Below, in pieces: positions 45,181 to 56,398 of a DNA stretch of 64,000 nucleotides (position 1 is the first letter of the stretch; each line of letters opens with the position of its first letter). Source of the stretch: Neoceratodus forsteri (Eukaryota > Chordata > Ceratodontiformes > Ceratodontidae); the NCBI GenBank assembly GCA_016271365.2, contig CM057456.1, forward strand, positions 1,393,717,501 through 1,393,781,500, written 5' to 3'. Under the pieces are notes generated by a model that saw only the letters and a list, made by a program, of their open reading frames with translations, was not told the origin of the DNA and did not search any database. The position numbers and the translations under genes were made by a program.

Positions 45181-45535
45181 GGTGGCCCGGTGTCACTGAG
45201 AGTTGAGGCGCTGGTGCCACACCTTGCACCACACGGGCGACTCGGGTTCAGGAATGAACTCAAGTCACCGAGGGTCGGCAGGGGGAAGGAAGATTGAGCG
45301 TCCCAACGGATGCTCTCCTTCTTCGGGGTGGGTTTCCAGGGGTGCTTCATGCACCTGACGTCCCTGAGGGTTGGTGGGAGCACCAGATTTCGGGGCTTTG
45401 GTGGCTCCCATGGCGATGGAGTCAAGGATGGGAGGACGCTGTAAGGCACTTGGTAGCGACGTGCGTCAGCATGTTGCCTACCCGAGCCGGTGTCCTCAGG
45501 GGGCAGAAGGGGACCACAGAAAAATGAAAAAAAAA
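45181..45535 (+). mobile_element. tRNA-derived SINE, family S1, copy 3
   Basis: Starts ggcccggtgtcactgagagt, followed by tgaggcgctgg and a B-box-like actcgggttcagga. The body has gattgagcgtcccaacgga and it ends in an A-rich run (aaaaatgaaaaaaaaa, about 45518-45537). It lies between protease and integrase of element B and has the same head as the copy at 34113. No clear target duplication was seen. Confidence 0.65.
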
Positions 45536-45789
45536 ACTCATCAGTCCTAGATGATGACTGATCCATGCCTCCCAATAACCGATCCACAGGCAGACCCTGT
45601 TGTTTCTCTGAAAAAGGTCGAGGAAGGGGGGTCCCTCCTCACCCCACCCGAGGGGTTAGCCAGGCATCAAGGAAATACAAGGGAGAAGCCTGGCACTCTA
45701 GGGGCAGACTCCGTGATGGTGGTCAAGGGGGTTGACCCGTCCAAAGGAATGAACGGTAGAGGGCAGGAATATCAGATAAACAGAAAGTT

Positions 45790-47205
45790 TAAAAAAAAAA
45801 AAAATGTAATGGGCTACTATGCAGAGTTTGGGTTAAACCCTCAGACACAGGACCAGATAAAACAATTGGTTATATCACAAAAGTATAGATCTGAGTTGTT
45901 ACAGATAGTACATGATAGTCCTATGACTGATCACTTGGGGAGGGATTGCACCCTTGCCAGATTGCTGTACAGATTTTACTGGCCTGGAATTTATGAAGAT
46001 GTTGCTATCTATTGCAGTTCCTGTGCTGAGCATCAGAAAGTAGCCACAGTGACTAAAAAAGACAAGATGCCCCTGGTGCCCCTAATCTTGATAGATGTGC
46101 CTTTTGAGGGAATTGCAGTATGTGTGGTTGGCTCCTTAGACAGAAGTAAAAAGGGAACTCGATTCATTTTGGTAGCATGTGACTACGCTACTCGATACCC
46201 AGAGGCTGATCCTATGCGTACTGTCACAGCCCCAAAAGTGGCAGCAGAGCTTGCAAAATTTTCAGCAGAGTGGGCCTATCAAAAGAGATTATTACTGATC
46301 AGGGTAGTAATTTTGGTGCTGCATTACTGAAGGAGCTGTACCGACTACTAGGTATCACTGTCATAAGAACCTCCCCTTATCAGCCTCAGACAGACGGTCT
46401 TGTTGAGCATTTTAATCAAACCCTAAAATGCATGTTAAAAATGTTTGTAAAAGGGAAAGACTTGGACCAATACTTTACTTACTTGCTTTTTGCTTTCAGC
46501 GAAGTGCCACAGGCATCTACAGGTTTTTCCCCATTTGAAATGCCATATGTTGGACAACCTAGAGGGCCACTAGATGTAATAAAAGAAACATGGGAAGATA
46601 ATCCCCATCAGAAACAATATATTTATTTATTGAATTCTCAATAAATAAACATAACATGAGATACAACAAATTAGATAGATTTCAGTACATAATAACATAA
46701 CATCATAACATAAATTGAGTAAAAACCACAGTTTGTAAATTATAGGCATGTTTACCAGGTACTATAGTAGACAGATAGAAATCATTCAAATAGCAAAGGA
46801 ATTTAGAGAGCAGTCAGAGATAGACTTTGTCATATCAGCAAGATGGGGGGGGGTAGTGGACATGTGACCAGGAGGTGAAAGTGGGTTAGGGACAGTCACA
46901 GCATCCTGAGGCCAGGAGAAGCTGATGGAGACTATGTTTAAATTGCCCCAATTTGGCTAAGGCAGAGATCTATTACATCTTATATGTGTGCCCTGAGAAA
47001 GAAGCTGGCAAAATATGTTGAAATCGCCCATAGTAACCAGAAAGAGGCCCAAAACCAGCAGAAGGTGTATTATGACCATGGGGTAAAAGAAAAAGGTTTT
47101 GAGCCAGGTGAAAAGTTCTTGCTACTGTTACACACTACAGAAAATAAACTGTTAATGAAGTGGCAAGGGCCTTATAAAGTGCTTTGACGTACTGGCACAG
47201 TTTAC
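45790..47205 (+). pseudogene. Integrase of element B, upstream of RT, broken
   Basis: Zinc-binding head: LLQIVHDSPMTDHLG, then YRFYWPGIYEDVAIYCSSCA (H...H...C-x2-C complete). Core: the first acidic position reads GIAVCVVGS, where gypsy has D, so it is lost. DYATRYPEA gives the second D. TDQGSNFGAALLKEL and GLVEHFNQTLK (another frame, 46270 on) supply the third, E. C-terminal: KYVEIAHSNQKEAQNQQKVY and KWQGPYKVL. A 360-bp insertion (46619-46978) splits the core from the C-terminus, and a frameshift lies near 46270. Confidence 0.87.
46619..46978. mobile_element. About 360-bp insertion inside integrase of element B
   Basis: The integrase frame stops at ...HQKQY and resumes at YMCALRKKLAKYVE, so about 360 bp are foreign. 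The insert opens with tatttatttattgaattctc and its mirror aataaataaa (an AT-rich hairpin at 46621-46650) and has no coding sense. It could be an antisense, A-tail-first retro-insert. The type is unknown. Confidence 0.55.
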
Positions 47206-47275
47206 TATGAGATTGTGACCCCTGATAGGAAAAATCCTACTAAGATATACCATGCTAACCTCCTGAAGAAATGGG

Positions 47276-48310
47276 TTGCAAAAACACCAAAAGCTGTTTT
47301 GCTGGTTTTACCAGAAACTGATAAAAAAAGAAATTGCTGTAGCTTATGATAGACTGGAACATACTGTTACTGTTGATGCTGTAAAGGTGAATGTTTCCTT
47401 AACCTCCGAACAAACCGCAGAAATCTGTAACTTGCTAAAGACATTTAACAGTACTTTTATGAAAGTAACAGGCTGAGCAAAAGGGGTCGCGCATATAATA
47501 GTGACAAGGAATGCTCACCCTATTAGACAAAAGACATAAAGATTACCAGAGTGGTTAAGAGCAGACGTGGTTAAGGAAATACAAAAAATGAAAGAATTTG
47601 GTATCATAGAAGAGTTGAGAAGTGCTTGGTCATCACCAATGGTGATTGTAAACAAAAAAAGAAGGGGGTGTAAGAATGTGCCTTGATTTTAGGAAACTTA
47701 ATCAAGTGCCAGAATTTGACACTTATCCTATGCTCAGAGTAGATGATTTGGTGAATAGACTGGGGAGTGCCAAATATATCAGTACCCACGCTCTCACCAA
47801 GGGTTACTGGCAAATCCTCCTAATTATTTTGGTTTTCTTTTTTCTTTGTTACGCCTTGTATTCCCTACGAGTTGTATATTCCTGTGATGACTGTTTGTTT
47901 TTATGTGTAAAATCAATAAACTTAAATTTAAAAAAAAAAAAATCCTCCTAACTAAAGAATCCAGAGACAAAACAGCATTTGCCACTCCTATAGGATTCTG
48001 TCAGTTCACCACCATGTCAGTTGATTTACATGGTGTACCTGCTACATATCAGTGGTACATGGATGTAATTTTATCCCCTCACACTGATTATTGTGCTGCA
48101 TACCTGGATGATGTTGTGGTGTACAGTCCAGACTGGAAAAATCACCTGGAACACCTACAAACAGTTATCCAATCGATCAGAAAGGCAGGTCTGACAATTA
48201 ATCCTACCAAGTGTGCATTGGGCATGCAGGAAACCAGATATTTGGGCTGTTTTGGGAAATGGAGATGTCAAGCCAGAGGTTTCCAAGATAGAAGCTGTAG
48301 CTAGCAGCCC
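47276..48310 (+). pseudogene. Reverse transcriptase of element B, broken
   Basis: Order: EQTAEICNLLKTFNSTF, VVKEIQKMKEFGIIEEL (47570 area), MCLDFRKLNQVPEFDTYPML, DLVNRLGSAKYISTHALTKG (where the first catalytic D is changed), TPIGFCQFTTMS, and AAYLDDVVVYSPDWKNHLEH with YLDD intact at 48101-48112. A 117-bp poly(A)-tailed insert (47824-47940) splits it, and frameshifts occur near 47480, 47665 and 48240. The polymerase cannot be made. Confidence 0.88.
47824..47940 (+). mobile_element. 117-bp poly(A)-tailed retro-insert with 11-bp target duplication
   Basis: aatcctcctaa stands at 47813-47823 and again at 47941-47951. The insert ends in an A run of about 12 and has aataaa 9-14 bases upstream of it (tcaataaacttaaattt). 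Target duplication plus poly(A) plus polyadenylation signal means an mRNA or LINE 3' end copied by L1-type machinery, heavily 5'-truncated. The source transcript is unknown. Confidence 0.82.
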
Positions 48311-48935
48311 TGTCCCCAAAACCAAGAAACATGTCAGGTCATTTTTAGGGCTGGCTGGTTATTATCGGAGATTTGCTCCCAACTTTGCAGAGTTAGCTAC
48401 TCCCCTTACTGAACTCACAAAGAAACAGTTCCTGAATAATGTGAAATGGACCCCAGTGTGTGACAAGGCTTTTCAAGCCATTAAGACTGCATTATGTTCA
48501 GCCCCTGTTTTAAGAAGCCCAGACTTAGAGAAACAATTTCTGTTACAGACTGATGCATCAGAGGTGGGCCTAGGTGCAGTCTTGAGTCAGCATATAGATG
48601 GGAAAGAACATCCTATTTTATGCATAACTAGGAAGTTGCACAACAGAGAGAAAGGGTACTCCACCATTGAAAATAAATGCCTTGCGGCAAAGTGGGCCAT
48701 TGAGTCTCTTAAGTTTTATTTACTAGGAGATGACTTTGTACTTGTAACAGATCACAATCCTCTCTGTTGGCTTAATCAAATGAAGGATAAAAATTCTAGA
48801 ATCACATGGTGGTACCTGGCACTACAGCCATTTAAATTTAAAGTGATGCATTAATCTGGGAAAGAGAATATCAATGCTGATTTTCTGTCTAGATATGGAT
48901 CTGGAATTGAGAGTTATTTGCTGTACAGTTGTTAA
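48300..48935 (+). pseudogene. RNase H domain of element B
   Basis: The open frame gives the connection HVRSFLGLAGYYRRFAPNF, then RSPDLEKQFLLQTDASEVGL with the first RNase H aspartate (T-D-A-S), GYSTIENKCLAAKWAIESLK where the usual E-K-E reads E-N-K, and VTDHNPLCWLNQM with the later aspartate. A stop follows at 48852 and the tail NINADFLSRYGS is readable near 48870-48900. It keeps more catalytic residues than element A. Confidence 0.85.
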
Positions 48936-49058
48936 GGAAAAAAGGATACTGCATATGCACAGACCACTAAAGGTTATGTGCTTATATTAGATGATAATTA
49001 CTAGAGTGTTTTAGAAATCTGTTTTTGTAAAACAGGTTCCCTCTTAAGTAAGGGGGTA

Positions 49059-50117
49059 TGTGACAGGGTTGAACAAGGCCCTGGCCCATTTGTTATGCAG
49101 ATAGAGTTAAATGCAAGGATCTGTTCTGTTCTCTCCCTTTCTGTCTTTTCTCTGTCTGGTTGCATAACCAAATTTTCTCGTGAGACCTACAGTGGTGTTC
49201 CCCAGGATGAAACCCAATTCTGCAGCATTTTGTTGCACTCTGCAGAATGCTGCAGCAGACCTACTGAATAAAGCAATGCAATTTAAATGGCAATTGGTCC
49301 CTTTTGTCATTCAGCAAAATGTGACACTGCCAGGATGAAGTGAATGCCACAGTTTCCTGCATGACAAAAGGGACTAATTGCCATTGAAATTACATTGCTT
49401 TATTCAGTCGGTCTGTTGCAGCATACTGCAAAGTGCTGTAAAAGTGAGTTTCATCCTGGGGGGGGCGCCACTGTAGGTCTTGATCACCCCGACGGTCTTG
49501 CAATTCTCTGCCTCTTGCTATCTCTCTATCCTCACTTGCTGTTCTGTCTCTCCCCACCCCCAACCCCTTGCATATCTGCAGGTATAGAAATATATGTGAA
49601 TCATTTTGTGGAAATGTAATTGATACTGGTAACCCTTTGTTTAAAACTGTATATAGTTATACTGTTGAAATGATTGCAAAGCTAAAACTGTATATAGTTA
49701 TACTGTTGAAATGATTGCAAAGCTATTTGGAACTCAAGGGGTTAACCTGAGATGCAATTTTTAAGCCTTTTGCAGAAGATGTAAACAAGAGGTCCGTTCT
49801 GGGTCACTTTGTTCTTTTTGCTGCACCTGTTGAAACTGACAAGAACACTGTGTGAGAAGCAGAATGTTCACTTAATGAGCTCCTGCAGACTTGTTATAAA
49901 AAGAGCTGCAGTGTTTTGCAAGAGTAAGACACAGAGTTAGACTGAAATTTGAAATTAAGAAGGAAAATGACTTTGCTTTCTATGTTTGTACTGCCATTGT
50001 AAATATTTATTCTGAACAATTTCATTTATTTTACTGTTATTAATAATAAAACTCTTGTTGTGAATTTTACAGCTGCTTGTGGTTTTCCTGTGCTTCCTGA
50101 CCTGTGCCTCGACGACA
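49059..50117 (+). repeat. 3' LTR of element B
   Basis: The purine tract aagtaagggggta precedes TGTGACAGGG. The LTR is 1059 bp because of a 284-bp palindromic MITE (49190-49473) and a 41-bp tandem duplication (49642-49682 and 49683-49723) that the 5' LTR lacks. It ends GACGACA at 50117. Confidence 0.9.
49190..49473. mobile_element. 284-bp palindromic MITE in the 3' LTR (TA target)
   Basis: Ends are cagtggtgttccccaggatg and its inverted counterpart ...catcctggggggggcgccactg. TA stands on both sides (49188-49189, 49474-49475), while the 5' LTR has the empty site gagacctaggacttg. The interior folds on itself too (actgaataaagcaatgcaat against its complement near 49390-49415). TA duplication plus CAGT ends fit a Tc1/mariner-type non-autonomous element. 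Confidence 0.85.
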
Positions 50118-50429
50118 CCAGACAGCAACCTTCTTCCCCAGCTCTTTGACCCTTACACAGGGTCTTCCTCGGGGGGCGGGTTTGAGGAGTAACGGATCAC
50201 ATTCAAATTTATACAAATTGATTTAAAGTGATACACACCCAAAAGCGTGAGATAGTAAAATACAGTGTAGTGAAAACTTTTTTAACAGTCATACATTTCA
50301 GTCACTTGGTATTTTTTACCACATACAAAGTACCTTCATTCATTTTTTTGGTTTTTAAATAGATCACACATTGTGTATTTTAACTCATAATTTTACAGTT
50401 TTGTATGGTGATTATAAATAAAGGAAACT

Positions 50430-51279
50430 TTGTGTAAACCCCTATCAGTGGGACAACAGTAAAGTGCAAACTTAATAGGCAAAACTTATATGAAACTTTT
50501 CATCAATTTTACATTTCATTTAGTTGCTTAAACAACAAAACATGGTTTAAAGCACAGAATTCAAAATTATAAACAGCTATCCATGCAATATTTAAAAAGT
50601 AAAAGAAAAGAGCAGAAGAAAGACAAGGACAAAGGGGGAGGGGGGAGCCTGGCCCCCATGAAGGCATTCAACTCCTGCCTGATGTGTATTATAGAAATAA
50701 ATTAAATCTGCCACTGCTCTTACTAATACTGATCAATCGGTATCCAGTGGAATTCCTGAATAAGAAACTAAAAATTGCAATTAGAAGTTTTGGAGTAGAT
50801 TTAAGTAATAAGGGAGATCAGGGGAACAAAATGACTGATGCAGGTTCAAGGTTCAAAGGACACTGTGGGATATCATGATAAAGGGAGGGGGTCTCATTGT
50901 AAGGGTGGGGACATGGGATAGAGGAATTTCAGTTACAAGATAGAAAAGATGAAGACAAGCTAAGACTACAGGATCTAACTGAGGAATTACCTCACCCCAT
51001 AGTTCATATTTATGAACTAGCTCTGTGCAAAGTGGGCTCACAAATATTGCAACTCACTTAAAGCAATTAATCAGAAATTGGAGTCCAAGGTGACTCCCAA
51101 ATCCAGTGATCTCTGAATCTGTAGGGAGAAAAAAGAACACTGTTATTTTACTTCATAATTTAAACTCTCGAGTTTAACTGTGCCCAAGTTCACAATCCAC
51201 TTAGTTTCCTTCTGAGAGAGAATCTGAACCCTATTTCCACCTATCGGATTTCTAGGCACATGTCCCAATATAGTATACC
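50430..51279 (-). other. 3' non-coding part of the Penelope-like element
   Basis: It lies between the left terminal arm and the endonuclease stop. No gene seen; an A/T-rich stretch with a purine run (aaagggggaggggggagcc at 50631). A short worn C-terminal tail of the element's ORF may run to about 51140. Confidence 0.45.
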
Positions 51280-52600
51280 TCAGGCTATCAGGTTTTCCAT
51301 TATGGGATATGGCAAAGTGTTCTCCAATAGCATTGTAAAGTTACCGTTTATAATGGCCCTTACATGTTCCTGAATGTGCTGCTTCACTGGCCTGGTTGTC
51401 CTGCCTATATAGTAACAGTTACAGGGGCACCAACACATATAGACAACAAATGGAGCTGTGCAAGTTAGAAATTCACTTACTGCAAATATTTTGCCATCCT
51501 TAACAAAGGTTTTCCCTGTATGAGCATACGTTATATTTCCCACATCTGAACAAACCTTTTGGTTTTGTTCATAACCAGCTGCATCCTGATGGTACTTCTT
51601 TGGTGGTAACAAAGTGGCTGTGAGCTCATTTATCACCAGTGCGCCTTCCCTTTGAAAAAGTTAATCTGTGTTTTTCTGATGGCCGACTATCAAGCACAGG
51701 ATCAGATAACAAGATTGGCTAAAGTTTATGTACTAGGCCGCCTACCTTCCCTGTCATGGGATTGAATTCAGTAACAAAGGTGACAACTTCTTTCTGATCC
51801 AGTTCACCCTCAGATCTCTCGCCTGTGTTTTTATTTTTAGGGGTCAAAAGGTCACCTCTATTCATTTTCTGCACTTTATCAAAAGCATAATTTAACATGA
51901 CTTCAGTGTAACCCATCTGTTGTAGCCTGTTTTTTAATTCATTTGCTTGCTTATAGTACTCTTGTTCTTCCGAACAGTTCCTCTTGAGCCTAATAAATTC
52001 CCCATAAGGTATTGATGAAATAAGCTTCCTAGGATGGGCACTGCTGGCATCTAACATGGTATTCCCCGCAGTCTTTTTTCTATACCCAGATGTCTGAATT
52101 TTTTCACCTGAATTCCCTCTCAGTTTCAAGTCCCAAAAATACATTTCTTTCTTGTTAGTTTCATAGATAAATTTCAAACACACATAAGTTTCCTCGAGAT
52201 ATTCTATGAAGTTTTTGATTTCTTCCTGTTCACCTAACCAGATAATTACAATATCATCAATAAATTGAAAATATGTATCAATCTGGTTTAACAATTTGTT
52301 TCTTGATTCCATCATAGATGAACAGGTTCTCAAAACACCCCATGAATAAATTTGCATAAGATGGGGTGAATGAGGCCCCCATTGCAGTCCCTCATGTTTG
52401 CAAATAATTGTTTTTGTCAAAGAGGAAATAATTATGGGTGAGTTAATTGCATCCTCCGTAAACCGTTTAGAGATTTCAGAGTGACTGTTCAGAAAATTCA
52501 TTGTGGCTTCTACTGTAGCCCTAAATTGTGATCAATATTGGTGTATAAACTGCAAACATCTACCGTGATCCAGCTGTACTTTGCATCCCAGAGTTTGTCT
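51280..52600 (-). pseudogene. Penelope-like RT (C-terminal half) and GIY-YIG endonuclease
   Basis: Minus strand, from 52600: the palm starts with DAKYSWITVDVCSLYTNID (motif A region). It continues in an open frame of 260 codons with HEGLQWGPHSPHLMQIYSWG, then YFQFIDDIVIIWLGEQEEIK (F-x-D-D box intact) and FIYETNKKEMYFWDLKL, to about 51719. After a stop and shift, 51636-51280 gives VCSDVGNITYAHTGKTF, the zinc-type CWCPCNCYYIGRTTRPVKQH (YIG half of GIY-YIG with R and an H downstream). Penelope-like elements encode exactly this RT plus GIY-YIG pair. Broken by stops, frameshifts and the TTAA insertion. Confidence 0.88.
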
Positions 52601-53099
52601 TTAAAGGGACACTGTCAACTCCCTTAAGTCTCAAAGTGTCCCTAGTTTAAACAAGCATTTGTCAATGCCGAATGTTTGCTTGCTGGCATTGGTAGTGGTA
52701 GTGTAGAAGTTACAGAGCTGCATAATAGGAATGGCAGTGAAGTATTGAACTGAAGCCAACCCCACCACCACCCTGCAGAGAGTGACAGGCATTGGGGTGT
52801 GCCTTTGGGTGGTCAGGCATAACGGCCACGCCATTTCACCACACCCTGCAGACACTGACAAGTGTCACGGTGTGCCTTGGGGTCTTTGGTCTTATGCTAA
52901 TTCCTATTCCATCAGGAAATATGGTGAGATGTGTGCGTATAGGAGAATGGGGTGAACTTTGGGGAGAGTCCAAGGCATACCTCGATGCTCTCACTGGCTG
53001 CAGGGTGTGGAATGGTATGAGCATTACAGGCAAGAATCCCAAGTCACACCCCTGATGCCTGTCATTCTGTACAGGGTTGGGCGTTATGGTTGGAAACCC

Positions 53100-54500
53100 T
53101 AATACCTCAGGCATTCTTCGGTATTTTCACTCCAAATTTTCAACGTGGTTTTTTTTGTGTCCCCACCTCATGAACAGTGGCAATATCAGTTTGTTAGCCG
53201 AGAGCTGCTTATGCACAGCGACTATGGCATTTAGCACCACAGGTGCAAAACATTCTGAACAGGATGTAAAAATGACAGCTGTACTGTTCATGGGGAGGTG
53301 TAAAATGGCAATGTTGCAAATCTGCAGTAAAAATATTAAAAAATCGGTGAAGTCACGAAGTATAGAAACTGTGCAATGCACACCGTAATGTAATTAGTTT
53401 GGGGAATTTTTACAGCAGATTGTCAACACAGGCATTTTGGGACCTCCAATCATGAACAGTGTCACTGTGATTTTCTTTATCTGTCCTGAACAATGATTTC
53501 CCACAGCGACCACGCATCTCTGCGCTGAAAGTGTGAAAACACATTTTGGCCATGTTGTGAAAAATGACGGCTGTACTGTTCATAAGGAAGTGTGGAACTG
53601 GTGAAAATCTGAACTGAAAATATTACAAAGTCAAGTACTTACGAGGGTGCGTGGAAACTGCGCAATGCTCACTCGTAACACAGTCATTTCATGGACTTTT
53701 GTCACCAAATTTTCAACATAGCCATTTTAAGACCTCTGCTCATGAACAGTGTAACTGTGATTTTCTTAATCTGTCCCAAACATTACATTCGCACACCGAC
53801 TGCACCATTGTGCGGTACATGTGCGAAAACACATTTTGGGCAACATGCGAAAAAATGGCAGCTGTACTGTTCATAAGGAAGTGTAATAAAATGGCAATGT
53901 TGAAAATCTGGAGTGAAAATATTGAAAATTCGCAAACTTATGAGTGTGAAACTGCGCAACGCACGCTCGTGAAACAGTCATTTTTAGGAATTTTTTCATC
54001 AGATTTTCAACATAGCCATTTTAAGACCTCTGCTCATGAACAGTGTCACTGTGATTTTCTTAATGTGTCCCATACATTGATTTCACACACCGACCGCGCC
54101 ATTGTGCGCTACATGGGCGGAAACAAGTTTTGGGCAAGATGTGAAAATGACAGCTTACTGCTCATAAGGAGGTGTGGTAAAATGGCGTGTTGAAAATCTG
54201 GGTGAAAATATTGAAAATTCAGACTTCTGATAGTAGGAACTGCATAGCAGCCCGTAAAACAGTCATTTTAGGAATTTTTCCACCAAATTTCAACATAGGC
54301 TTTTGAGAGCCCACCTATGAACAGTGGCAGTGCCGTTACTTTGGTCCCGAAAGGTGATTTTGTGAAGTGACTGCGAAATCACCCTTCGGGCCCGATTAAC
54401 GCCATGACAGTGAGAGCATTCATGAGAAGGGGTCCCAAAATCCCCATGTTGAAAATTTGGTGCAAAAATTTCAAAAAATGCCTGAGATATGCAGCAAAGT
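53100..54500. repeat. Tandem repeat, about 287-bp unit, about five copies
   Basis: The anchor catgaacagtg recurs at 53169, 53451, 53741, 54035 and (as tatgaacagtg) 54316, i.e. every 281-294 bp. Each unit also has a tcaacatagccattttaag-like string and a gcagctgtactgttcataag-like string. Units have drifted but keep order. A 180-codon frame across them (53651-54193) is a by-product of the repeat. Confidence 0.85.
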
Positions 54501-54761
54501 TGAAAACCTATCTATCCCATTATATAGCTTACCGGCACTTCCTCAGTTCGCGGTCGGCTTTGAAGAGTGCAGACGTGTTCCCGGTCCACCAAAGATTGTC
54601 GCGCCGAGGTCCAGAGGTAAGTATGGGGTGAGGGGGGTGTGGGGAGGCAGGGTGCGAGTGGGTGGTGCGGGTTGTGGGAGGGGCAGGGAAGCTCTGAGGG
54701 ACAGTTTTTTATTTGCAGGTTTATTTTTTACTGAGACTGACGAGGAACATTTGCCACTCTG

Positions 54762-55045
54762 GGTGGGCTTCCAGCGTGGCAGCTGAAAGGCTGTTTGGGG
54801 CTGGAGCCACGGGGATTGGGCGCCTGCCGCTATAGTATTATTTTGCCACGCTTGGGTGGGCTCCAGCATGGCAATTTGGATGCTTGGGGGAGAGATAGGG
54901 AGCGACGGGGATTGGGGCACCTGGCCAGGCTATAGATAGTAGCCACGCTGTGGTGGGCACCCAGCGTGGCATGTGGAAGGCTTTTGGGGGCGCAGCACAG
55001 CCGACGGGGATTGGGCACCCGCCGGCTATACAGTGTGCGTGGGGG
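54762..55045. repeat. Second tandem repeat, about 95-bp unit, three copies
   Basis: Units begin ggtgggcttccagcgtggca (54762), ggtgggctccagcatggcaa (54855) and ggtgggcacccagcgtggca (54952), each followed by gacggggattggg-type text and a gctata string. They are GC-rich, unlike the 287-bp array. 55046-55801 contains a TG-rich run and unique sequence, no gene. Confidence 0.8.
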
Positions 55046-55805
55046 GGCACACAGTATACGTGCGTGTGTGAGTGTGTGTGTATATGTAGGGGGAGCGTGC
55101 ATGAGCAGGCGATATCACTGATCACTGAAGCGTAGCTCCCCCTTTCAACTGTACTCCACTGCATTTTGGAGCTGTCATAGACAGCTCGAGCAGGCATTGG
55201 AGAACTGCGGCCGCACCTGCAAACACACTGCCTGAATTGGAAGAGGGCTGCCACACCTCCGAAAACTCGGATGATGGCACTATGTTTCTTGCACATGCGT
55301 CCAAGCAAACATAAAAACAATTTGATTGCCAACATTCTGTCGTCAAGATTGCTGATGTAGCTGGTAGCTTGATTCTGACTCTTTTTTTTTCTTTAAAAAA
55401 GTGAAAAACAGACTGCCTAGCATACTGGTTTTATCACACACAGGTTTGTTTACATTCCTTGATCAGCATCACCTGCATCTTTTCCTGGACTTGAGAACAC
55501 CTCCAACACAGTCTAGCACCTCATGATGCAGTGAGAGTGTAGGAGGCTACTGCCTCATGAGTGACTGTACTGTTTGGGGGTGTTTCTAAAGCTTAGGAAG
55601 TATGCAGCAAGAACAGATCCAGGACTGTAAACAAAACAAAGTTGTTTATAAATATACATTAGCATACATTTCAGTTCTACTAAACAAGGAAACAGACAAA
55701 ACAAATAGTAATATCAATGAATGTTAGAGACGGTAAGCAATCATAAAATGTGGGTTTTTAACTAGAAATAATATGATGAAAAACAGGTTGACAGTATCCC
55801 TTTAA

Positions 55806-56341
55806 GCTTACTAATCAAATCCATGTTCTCTTATGTAAGATTTAAGTGTAAGCACATGTGGTTGTAAAACACTGTCAATGAATATGTATAAATTCTGCGT
55901 GATAGACCCAATCCCTGCCACTATAGGTCGACCAGGTGTGTCGTCCTCAAGTTTGTGGATTTTAGGCAGGATTTAAAAAGTTGGTGTCAGTGGGTAATCC
56001 ACTTTCAAAAAGTCAACTTCAGTTTTTGTTAACCACCCACATCTAAGACTGATATCTAAAAATTCACACAGTTCCCCCTCAAATTTATTAATGGGGTCAT
56101 TTTTTAGTTTCTGGTAGTTAGCTTGATCTAATATCAATTCCATACATTTGCAAACATACATTTCCTCATTCATAATGACAATGTTTCCTCCTTTATCTGA
56201 TTTCTTGAAAACCACTCCCTGTAACTTCTTCAATTTCCCTGATGCCTTGAACTCCTCCTGTGCCAAATTTCTAAAATAATTAAGTTTGGTATCAGTAAAT
56301 AATTTGTGAACTTCATTTGTTAACACTCTTTCAAAAGTCAC
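55806..56341 (-). pseudogene. Penelope-like RT, N-terminal half
   Basis: Minus strand from 56341: FERVLTNEVHKLFTDTKLNY, LQGVVFKKSDKGGNIVIMNE (the conserved KSDKGG of Penelope RTs), and ILDQANYQKLKNDPINKF, continuing past 55973 as YILPKIHKLEDDTPGRPIVA (PKIHK...GRPIV box), up to LISKLKG at the TTAA insertion. It is in order with the C-terminal half at 52600. Confidence 0.88.
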
Positions 56342-56398
56342 AGTAGCTACACTGTATACCTGAGGACAAATACTAATTTTGGCTTAAAGCAGTATCTA

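Larger units (their letters stand above)
37468..50117 (+). mobile_element. Gmr1-type Ty3/gypsy LTR retrotransposon B
   Basis: LTRs at 37468-38181 and 49059-50117 both start TGTGACAGGG and end GACRACA. The host bases ccaga occur directly before the first (37463-37467) and directly after the second (50118-50122), a perfect 5-bp target duplication. gag, protease, integrase, RT and RNase H follow in that order, again with integrase before RT. Of the 12.65 kb, about 6 kb is foreign: a CR1, a SINE, two other inserts and a MITE. Confidence 0.93.
52605..55801. mobile_element. 3.2-kb TTAA-flanked DNA transposon, non-autonomous, with internal tandem repeats
   Basis: TTAA stands on both sides (52601-52604 and 55802-55805). 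The ends are agggacactgtcaac and, inverted, agggatactgtcaac. The Penelope RT frame stops at one edge and resumes at the other (LISKLKG, then DKLWDAKYS), so this is a clean insertion. TTAA targets occur in piggyBac and kolobok superfamilies; the terminal form TTAAAGGGA fits the T2/kolobok-like MITEs described in Xenopus. No transposase is encoded; the interior is tandem repeats. Confidence 0.85.

Noticed and set aside
53651..54193. 180-codon + strand open frame across the tandem repeats
   Set aside because: It follows the 287-bp unit and repeats itself in protein form; it has no domain and ends with the array.
52605..55801. Possible CRISPR-like or rRNA-like array
   Set aside because: The repeats are about 287 and 95 bp, directly tandem without spacers, and lie in a TTAA element of a vertebrate intron.
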